Of a stretch of DNA of 6,601 nucleotides, positions 1-5,574 are shown piece after piece. Source of the DNA: Chloroflexota bacterium (lineage in GTDB: Bacteria > Chloroflexota > Anaerolineae > Anaerolineales > UBA4823). The position numbers and the translations under genes were made by a program. Below the pieces are notes generated by a model. The model ran no database searches. It saw only the letters and a list, made by a program, of their open reading frames with translations, and had not been told where the DNA came from. The stretch is from assembly GCA_030669775.1 (NCBI GenBank), contig DAOVCZ010000109.1, forward strand, positions 1 to 6,601. Reading direction: 5' to 3'. Within the stretch, counting starts at the first letter, position 1; each line of letters starts with the position of its first letter.

Positions 1-276
1 CCATTTGGAGCACATCTCAAAAATCATCGGACAGGCTCAGGATGCACGCGGTCTATGATCCCCCTGATCGTACCTGTCCAGAGATTTCAAGAATAAATTG
101 GTCAGCAACATTATCTTGGCGTACAATTTGACCTTACTCCAAACTCGAATCACTTGATATTTGCGATCGCAATAAAATAATCCCTGACCAGCTTGCTTGG
201 TGGAGTCACTTAAACCGAGGCGAACCACATCGTTTTAAATACATTATAAAAGGGCAAGGTATTTAGATTAATTATA
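1..276. other. Non-coding stretch, no supported gene
   Basis: I see no recognisable gene, tRNA or other structured RNA here. The longest minus-strand frame is a 63-codon GTG-started reading (228-37). It has no Shine-Dalgarno sequence and its product resembles nothing I know. A TATAAT hexamer lies on the minus strand at 248-243 in an AT-rich patch, but no good -35 element is found at 16-18 bp. A perfect 12-bp palindrome TTGCGATCGCAA lies at 161-172. The stretch could be the downstream untranslated region of the histidine kinase transcript, or the upstream region of a gene beyond the left edge. Confidence 0.5.
161..172. repeat. 12-bp perfect palindrome containing GCGATCGC
   Basis: TTGCGATCGCAA reads the same on both strands. 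Its core GCGATCGC (163-170) occurs a second time in the window, at 1206-1213 inside the histidine kinase gene. The octamer is the same as the cyanobacterial HIP1 sequence, but nothing else here points to a cyanobacterium. It could be a protein-binding site, a methylation motif or chance. Confidence 0.35.
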
Positions 277-284
277 AAAATCAA
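277..284. repeat. Left target-site duplication (AAAATCAA)
   Basis: This 8-bp sequence directly abuts the left terminal inverted repeat of the miniature element. It is identical to 439-446, which directly abuts the right end. An exact direct repeat touching both ends of an inverted-repeat-bounded element is the usual footprint of transposition. One copy would have been present before insertion. Confidence 0.8.
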
Positions 285-438
285 GTAACTGCTCAGCCTT
301 CGTAATAAACATCCACTTTTGTCATTGCGAGGAGCGTTTTTTGCGACGAAGCAATCTCCACAAGGGCGTTTTCGATAAAAAAAACCGGGAGACTGCTTCA
401 GCAAAAACCGCTTCGCAGTGACATGGCTGAGTAGTTAC
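285..438. mobile_element. 154-bp miniature inverted-repeat element (MITE-like), IS66-type ends suspected
   Basis: The ends are 14-bp inverted repeats with 13 matches: GTAACTGCTCAGCC at 285-298, and GGCTGAGTAGTTAC at 425-438 (the complement reads GTAACTACTCAGCC). Exact 8-bp direct repeats AAAATCAA flank it on both sides. The interior has no transposase or other convincing coding sequence, only a large imperfect palindrome (321-422), so the element must be non-autonomous. From family knowledge, IS66-type elements end in GTAA and make 8-bp target duplications, so an IS66-family transposase is the likely mobiliser; this is inference. It sits just past the stop codon of the histidine kinase gene and leaves that gene intact. 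On the minus strand its folded RNA would form the start of the kinase 3' untranslated region. Confidence 0.8.
321..422. repeat. REP-like inverted pair (BIME-like palindrome) inside the miniature element
   Basis: The left arm (321-359) begins GTCATTGCGAG and ends GAAGCAATCTCC. The right arm (387-422) is its imperfect complement, reading on the minus strand GTCACTGCGAAG ... GAAGCAGTCTCCC. Each arm also folds on itself: ATTGC at 324-328 pairs with GCAAT at 351-355, and ACTGC at 392-396 pairs with GCAGT at 415-419. A 27-nt centre with an A8 run (377-384) separates the arms. The GTCATTGCGAG/GAAGCAATCTC wording matches, from memory, a dispersed intergenic repeat type seen in many unrelated bacterial genomes. 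The right inner end lies only 2 nt from the outer terminal repeat, while the left is 22 nt away, so the element is asymmetric. Confidence 0.75.
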
Positions 439-446
439 AAAATCAA
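439..446. repeat. Right target-site duplication, containing the kinase stop codon
   Basis: This exact copy of AAAATCAA (277-284) abuts the right end of the miniature element. Positions 443-445 (tca) are the TGA stop codon of the histidine kinase on the minus strand. The duplicated target therefore included the end of that gene, and the insertion regenerated the stop without changing the protein. Confidence 0.8.
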
Positions 447-3400
447 TTAATGTCTGCAGTGGGGATTGTAAAATGAAAAGTCGTCCCCTGCCCCAATTCA
501 CTCTCGAACCAAAGTTTACCGCCCTGCATTTCAACCAGCTTCTTCGTAATGCTCAAACCGAGGCCAGTTCCCGTAGTCTCACGCACCCGGTTATCTTCAG
601 ACCGGAAGAACTGTTGAAAAACGTTCTTCTGATCTTCCGGGCCGATTCCGATCCCATCGTCTGCCACGGATACATGGATCACCTGGTCTGCATCTTCCTC
701 ATCCCACGGATTGGGGATTTGTTCGGCTTGGATCTTTATCTGCCCTTCAGTAGGCGTATATTTATGTGCATTACTGATCAGGTTGGTGAGAATCTGAACT
801 AGGCGAGTATTATCGCACCACATGGGTGGCAAATCTTCGGGCAGTTGAATTTCTAGTTTCTGTCCTTTACTTTCGATCTGCGTTATTAACAAGCTGATGA
901 CTTCATTGGTGATATCCTCCAGCGACTCGCTGGAGAACTGGAGCTGCAGCTGACCCGCTTCGATGCGAGAAATATCTTGCAGATCGGAGACCAGGGTACC
1001 CATACGTTCAGCATTCGAGCGGATGGTGGTTAGAAAATCCGCCTGCCCATCACTGATCGATCCCACCGCGCCTCCCACCAACAAATCGCTGTATCCTTTT
1101 ATTGAGGTCAAGGGATTTTTGAGCTCGTGGGCAGCTGCAGAGACAAACTCGCTCTTGGCACTGTTTGCGGCTTGCAGCTCAGCATATAGCTGTGCATTTG
1201 AGATGGCGATCGCAGCATGATCGCTCAAACGGGAGAGAAATGCAACGATATCTTTCTCGAATCCTGAGCTGTTGGTACTCTCCAAGAAAATGACGCCAAT
1301 GACTCCAGATTCACGCCGGATGGGAATAAGTATTTGACTCTGCGCCTGGGGTAAAAAGCTCCAGTCTGTGCTCCTCCCCAAACTTGAAGGTTCCGGAAGG
1401 TGAATGTCGGATTGCTGCCCACCATCACCAGATCTTTTTGGAACGGTAATTAAGGGTCGCTCATCACTACTGTTGAGCAGCTTTTCAAGTCCAGGAAGTT
1501 CCGTTTCTCGAAATGATCCTTCACTGTTGAAGCTGTCGTTTGGATATCCTTCAGCAGCAATCACACACAATCCATCTTCTTCTATCGATCCGATCAAACC
1601 AGCCGCGGCTTTAGAATGTCGCATGGCTGATTCGAGTGTTATCGATATGACCCGCTCAAAATCCAAACTTGCATTAAGTTCACGATCGATGCGCTGCATC
1701 ACGGATAGTTCATCAACCCGGGCTGCCAGCGCCTGGTCTGTTTGAGTATAAAGACGGGCATTTTCAATCGCCACCGCAACTTGACCAGCAAATGCAGTCA
1801 ACAATTCCAGATCTTTAGGATTGAAAGGTGAGCGGTCCATTTTGTTCAGAATTTCCAGAACACCGATAACGTGATCCTTGACCACCAAAGGGACAACCAG
1901 CAGGTCCTTAGTTGAGAATCCGGTTTTTTCATCAGCGTTAAACCAATCATCACTCTCGCGGACATCATTTTCAATTATGGCTTGCTTGGTCTTCACCGCT
2001 TTGCCAACCAGTCCAACACCTGCTGGTAATCGCTTTCCCTTTAAATCTGGTCCAACAGGACCGATCGCTACCTCAAAAACCGATTCACCGGTCTGATCAT
2101 CCACTAACAACAAGCTGCCAGCTTCACAATCTAAGATTTCAACCGCGCTTTCCATAATGCGGTTCAATAATGGCTCGAGGTCGAGAGTGGAAGTCAAGCT
2201 GCGAGTGAGTTCATTGAGAGTTGCCATCTGGCGGGCTTGTTTCTGAGATTCTTCGAGCAAACGCGCCTTTACAATAGCACCCGCAACCAAGTCCGCCACC
2301 GCCTGAAGCAGATTCAACTGTTCTGGTGAGTACATAATCCTCGGATCACGACTACCCAGGCTCACTGCTCCGATGGTCTCTGCCCCAGCATTGAGCGGAA
2401 CACTCATCCAGGCATGAATATTATCCGAATCCGGAGAAATTCCTCGCCTCTTACATTCTCCAATATAATCCACCGTGACAATGGCATATTGGCTGCGAAC
2501 GACATCAGCTTCTAGACTCTGGTTTACCAGGTAGGAATGATTTTCGCGACTGGAAATACGCTGATTATCTGCAATATAAAAGACATGGTGGAAGTCATCC
2601 CCGGATTCTGTTTTTAATGTTATGCGGAAATCAACCGTAGTCACAAGTTTCCTTGTCTCGGTATAGAACATCTCCAACAATTCGTCAAAAGCCAATATTT
2701 GGTTTATTCCCTCGGCAACTTTAGTAATCGTATCCATCTCGTGGATGCGACGTTCAAGTGCTGACACAACCTGCGAGCGTTCCAAAGCAAGGGAGGCCTG
2801 ATCACAAAGCGATTCAAGGTAATCAATGTCCTGAGTTGAATAAGGTTCTCCAGATTGGCGAGCTCCCAATGCCAACCAACCTACCATCCCTGATTGGCCA
2901 CGGATTGGAACGAACAATTCAGCTCGCAGCACTGCCAGACGGGCTTGATCCACCAGCAAATTTTCCGGCAGCTTGCTCCCATCTCCCAAGAAAATCGTCC
3001 CGCTGCGTTTAATAAGCAGGTCAACTAATGCACCGCTCCTTGCAAAGCGGATATCGCTACGTCTGGTGCCATCTTCATCGGGCGCGGCAACATAATACGT
3101 ATTGGATTCATCAATCGTATAAATATAAAACCGTGCGGGAGAAAGTGACCCATTGACAAATTCCTGGAGCAGGAGAAGAATACCCTCAAAGTCAGTCATC
3201 CGAGTCAGTTCATGGCCAAAAGTCTGCAGGCTTTCTTGATAAATTTCTCGACCTCTAAAGAAAGCCAGGTCGACTCGTTTCTGGAGACTGGTTCGTAATG
3301 GATAGATCAGCAAGGCAATCAGGAATACAGCTGTCCCAACCAGGATCGGATGACTATTCTCCAATAAGTCCCCAACTAATAAACTAAGACCACTCACTAA

Positions 3401-4285
3401 TAGTGCATAACTACCCGCGACAAAAACTAGCAAGCTTCCATAAATAATCCCCCGTTTGAGTAAAGTGTCTGTGCCTAATAATCGATAGCGAAGAATAGTA
3501 TAGGTAAGAAATACCGGAAAGGCGCTCACTGATAGAAAAATAAATGGCGATAATTGAATGTCTTCTCGAATTAGGTGTATGGACACCCAGATGAGTAAAG
3601 GACCAAATGCGATCCCTGAACCCCACAGGATCAGTCGCGCTTGTTCTCTGACCATTGGAGATGGAGAACCATAACGGCGAATCAGCGTCGATCCGAGGAA
3701 GAATGCCAATGAGAGGCCAATAAAAATCATCTCCAAGAGCCAGATTGTGGCAAAGCTGCTGGTGTAACCTGAATTCACCTGGATGAATAAGGCAAGCAAG
3801 ATCAGCACGGCTGATGGGAGATACCCCATGTAACGTAAGCTGGGGTACTGAAAATTAACCCGAGCTTGCTCGGGATAAATTAATGCCAAGTTTATGAGCG
3901 CTCCTCCAGAAAGCGCAGTCGAGACAACCCAAATGGTTAACAAGCGCTGTGAGGTATATGCATCAAACAAACAAAACAATCCAATTGCAGTGGCAGTCCC
4001 AAAAAGTGAATATACCTGTCCAACCACATCGTTTCTACGCTGACCGAATACCCAGATACTGCTGAACAAGAACACCAATCCAAGGAAATAGGGTAAATAG
4101 AGATAAACCCAGCGTTCATTCAAAGATAAATCAGTGTGTATTTTTAACCAATTATCTGCCAGGATAGGTACACTCACCAGAACAATAACCCCCAGAACCT
4201 GGAAAACTAATAGAATCACCAGGTTGATTTTGTCCCCCCACAGCAGTCGGTGACGCGTGATCACTACATTCTGTATGCTAGGCAT
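443..4285 (-). CDS. Membrane-bound multi-GAF sensor histidine kinase
   Basis: This 1280-residue protein would sense a signal at the membrane or in the cytoplasm, autophosphorylate on histidine and pass the phosphate to an unknown response regulator. Residues 1-330 hold about ten hydrophobic segments (near 20-42, 60-80, 91-109, 116-136, 152-171, 178-200, 217-238, 246-265, 278-304, 312-330). Next come four GAF-type regions: about 346-503 and 513-675 (both divergent), 686-845 (clearest) and 860-1033. HisKA follows at about 1043-1110, with phospho-acceptor H1053 in HELKNPLT. HATPase_c covers about 1155-1276, with N-box N1168/N1172, D1209 in DDGIGIG, and GTGLGLS at 1239-1245. All catalytic motifs look intact. 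The ATG is the only plausible start: the frame upstream has no ATG, GTG or TTG near, and no Shine-Dalgarno sequence is seen. No receiver domain or response regulator is present in the window. The membrane-sensor type resembles kinases common in Chloroflexota. Confidence 0.93.
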   Translation of the reverse strand: MPSIQNVVITRHRLLWGDKINLVILLVFQVLGVIVLVSVPILADNWLKIHTDLSLNERWVYLYLPYFLGLVFLFSSIWVFGQRRNDVVGQVYSLFGTATAIGLFCLFDAYTSQRLLTIWVVSTALSGGALINLALIYPEQARVNFQYPSLRYMGYLPSAVLILLALFIQVNSGYTSSFATIWLLEMIFIGLSLAFFLGSTLIRRYGSPSPMVREQARLILWGSGIAFGPLLIWVSIHLIREDIQLSPFIFLSVSAFPVFLTYTILRYRLLGTDTLLKRGIIYGSLLVFVAGSYALLVSGLSLLVGDLLENSHPILVGTAVFLIALLIYPLRTSLQKRVDLAFFRGREIYQESLQTFGHELTRMTDFEGILLLLQEFVNGSLSPARFYIYTIDESNTYYVAAPDEDGTRRSDIRFARSGALVDLLIKRSGTIFLGDGSKLPENLLVDQARLAVLRAELFVPIRGQSGMVGWLALGARQSGEPYSTQDIDYLESLCDQASLALERSQVVSALERRIHEMDTITKVAEGINQILAFDELLEMFYTETRKLVTTVDFRITLKTESGDDFHHVFYIADNQRISSRENHSYLVNQSLEADVVRSQYAIVTVDYIGECKRRGISPDSDNIHAWMSVPLNAGAETIGAVSLGSRDPRIMYSPEQLNLLQAVADLVAGAIVKARLLEESQKQARQMATLNELTRSLTSTLDLEPLLNRIMESAVEILDCEAGSLLLVDDQTGESVFEVAIGPVGPDLKGKRLPAGVGLVGKAVKTKQAIIENDVRESDDWFNADEKTGFSTKDLLVVPLVVKDHVIGVLEILNKMDRSPFNPKDLELLTAFAGQVAVAIENARLYTQTDQALAARVDELSVMQRIDRELNASLDFERVISITLESAMRHSKAAAGLIGSIEEDGLCVIAAEGYPNDSFNSEGSFRETELPGLEKLLNSSDERPLITVPKRSGDGGQQSDIHLPEPSSLGRSTDWSFLPQAQSQILIPIRRESGVIGVIFLESTNSSGFEKDIVAFLSRLSDHAAIAISNAQLYAELQAANSAKSEFVSAAAHELKNPLTSIKGYSDLLVGGAVGSISDGQADFLTTIRSNAERMGTLVSDLQDISRIEAGQLQLQFSSESLEDITNEVISLLITQIESKGQKLEIQLPEDLPPMWCDNTRLVQILTNLISNAHKYTPTEGQIKIQAEQIPNPWDEEDADQVIHVSVADDGIGIGPEDQKNVFQQFFRSEDNRVRETTGTGLGLSITKKLVEMQGGKLWFESELGQGTTFHFTIPTADIN

Positions 4286-4320
4286 AGATGGATTGTATTG
4301 CAGTGATAAGGGAAGCGCAA
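4285..4320 (-). promoter_or_regulatory. Candidate promoter for the histidine kinase, possibly leaderless
   Basis: On the minus strand, TTGCGC (4320-4315, three of six matches to TTGACA) and TACAAT (4297-4292, five of six matches to TATAAT) are separated by exactly 17 bp. Only 6 nt lie between the -10 box and the ATG, so transcription would begin at or next to the A of the start codon. That fits the absence of a Shine-Dalgarno sequence. The -35 match is poor, so this is a suggestion only. Confidence 0.35.
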
Positions 4321-4342
4321 GAAAAAAGGGCTAATGCTAACC
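4319..4342 (-). terminator. Candidate weak intrinsic terminator after the DUF4032 gene
   Basis: About 25 nt past the DUF4032 stop, the minus strand reads GGTTA-GCAT-TAGCC (4342-4329), a 5-bp stem with one G-T pair and a tetraloop. C, then TTTTTT (4327-4322), then CTT follow. The layout is right for a rho-independent terminator but the stem is short. It would separate the exporter/DUF4032 unit from the histidine kinase, whose candidate -35 box begins right at its end. Confidence 0.35.
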
Positions 4343-4367
4343 AGAGTGTAAGGTTTGAACCCTGAAA

Positions 4368-5567
4368 TTACGTCTGGTCAATCATCCTAAGGAAATCTTC
4401 AATCGCGATTTGATGACCAACATCATGCTGAGCTTTTTCAGAGAGATACCATTTGTGCTCCAATATCTGGCAGTATAGCTCAGCTGGATCACTATCATCT
4501 TTGAGCAGTGAGCGGATTCCAGCCAAAGCAGGCAGGTAAATCTCCTGCAGCCATTTAAAGGCTACCAGGCTGAGTGGTGTGCTGCGGTTGTGAGCCTGGG
4601 AAAGTGTCGCTTTAAGTTCGTGGATCTCGTTCATCATCAAACGAGCCTGCATCTCCTCCGCCTCAACGCCTGTTAAACCCACCAGCTGATCTCGATGGAA
4701 ATTGCGATCTGCAACCACGACTTGAAATCGGAGTTTGTCACCGACCTCGCCAGATTCTAATAGCACTTCACCAATAGAAAAGCCCAATGAATTTAATACC
4801 TGGATCCTTTCCTGGATACGGTATTTTTCGTTTGGGTTGATGATAATCTGACGGGTGATCTCCTCCCAGAGATTCTGATACCGAATGCAAATCGAGGCGC
4901 CCGTATCATCCAGAGGAATTCCGTCCATCAGTAGAGTCGCTGCACCTAAACCCGCCAAGTCGCCATCCACATTCTCTTCCATAATCTGTAGATCATGGAA
5001 GCGCATAGTTGGAGGGACGATTTCGGGGTGAAGTTCAGCGGTCTCGGCGTCCACCAGGTAAGCTTGTAAAGCTCCTGCATCGCGCCGGAAGAGCGTGTTG
5101 GACAGGGAACAATCCCCCCAATAAACCCCTGCCAAATGGAGTTGAACCATGAGACCGGCGATGGCATCCAACAAATGATCCCGGTAGCGTAATAGACTTC
5201 TACTCATGAAAAGTGAACGATAAGGTAATGATCGATCGAGGAAACGAGTAATCAATACACTCCGCTTTCCCGCCATGGTATTGGTGACAGCATGCCCAAC
5301 AGCTGTTACGGCTGGTAAACGCATCTCCTCCATAGAAAGGAGCAGATTGAATTCATTTTCAGCCAAGTCAGATGGCATCTCTTTGATCGCATAAATCGTT
5401 CCTAAGTAGTTAATAAACTCCACCGGATGGCGGGATAACCCGCGGGGAACATCTTCCAGGTATTGGCAATGGAGAGACCATTCGCTCAGAGGATATTCCC
5501 ATGGCAGATCTTGGAAGTCAGGTTGCCCAGGGCGTAAAAAAATGTCCACCGGTGTAGAGGGAGTCAT
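4368..5567 (-). CDS. DUF4032 protein with kinase-like (WaaP/lipopolysaccharide-kinase-type) core
   Basis: The 399-residue product has no signal peptide or membrane segment, so it is probably cytoplasmic. The N-terminus (FLRPGQPDFQDLPWEYPL, about 10-27) and PRGLSRHPVEF (41-51) recall DUF4032/lipopolysaccharide-kinase-like proteins. Kinase-fold landmarks are AIKEM with K62 (ATP-lysine position), E72 as a possible helix-C glutamate, YWGDCSLSNTLF with D152 and N157 (catalytic loop), and LVDAE with D173 (metal-binding, DFG-like position). The C-terminal part (about 230-399) ends in HKWYLSEKAQHDVGHQIAIEDF (371-392), typical of DUF4032 as I remember it. Its substrate is unknown. The ATG lies 7 nt after the ABC transporter stop, with no Shine-Dalgarno sequence, suggesting translational coupling. 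An in-frame extension upstream to 5699 exists, but it lies inside the transporter coding sequence and looks like shadow sequence. Confidence 0.87.
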   Translation of the reverse strand: MTPSTPVDIFLRPGQPDFQDLPWEYPLSEWSLHCQYLEDVPRGLSRHPVEFINYLGTIYAIKEMPSDLAENEFNLLLSMEEMRLPAVTAVGHAVTNTMAGKRSVLITRFLDRSLPYRSLFMSRSLLRYRDHLLDAIAGLMVQLHLAGVYWGDCSLSNTLFRRDAGALQAYLVDAETAELHPEIVPPTMRFHDLQIMEENVDGDLAGLGAATLLMDGIPLDDTGASICIRYQNLWEEITRQIIINPNEKYRIQERIQVLNSLGFSIGEVLLESGEVGDKLRFQVVVADRNFHRDQLVGLTGVEAEEMQARLMMNEIHELKATLSQAHNRSTPLSLVAFKWLQEIYLPALAGIRSLLKDDSDPAELYCQILEHKWYLSEKAQHDVGHQIAIEDFLRMIDQT

Positions 5568-5574
5568 TATCTGA

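Noticed and set aside
37..228. A 63-codon GTG-started minus-strand reading
   Set aside because: It resembles no known protein and has no ribosome-binding site; the TATAAT at 248-243 lacks a convincing -35 partner. It could be a real small gene but cannot be supported from sequence alone.
210..404. A 64-codon minus-strand reading across the left half of the miniature element
   Set aside because: Its sequence is mostly translation of the REP-like palindrome and terminal repeat, with no Shine-Dalgarno sequence and no recognisable product.
321..422. A CRISPR array or a structured RNA gene at the repeats
   Set aside because: There are only two arms, in inverted rather than direct orientation, with no regular spacers. 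Terminal repeats and target duplication explain the structure better.
360..422. A classic intrinsic terminator for the histidine kinase made by the element's right arm and the T8 run (384-377, minus strand)
   Set aside because: The arm's 5-bp stem (ACTGC/GCAGT) ends about 7 nt before the T-run and has a large interior loop, so it is not a standard terminator, although the fold might still slow transcription.
473..2096. Plus-strand open frames (473-802, 963-1220, 1404-1745, 1878-2096)
   Set aside because: They run antisense to conserved domains of the histidine kinase (ATPase, HisKA, GAF regions) and their products look like nothing known, so they are shadows.
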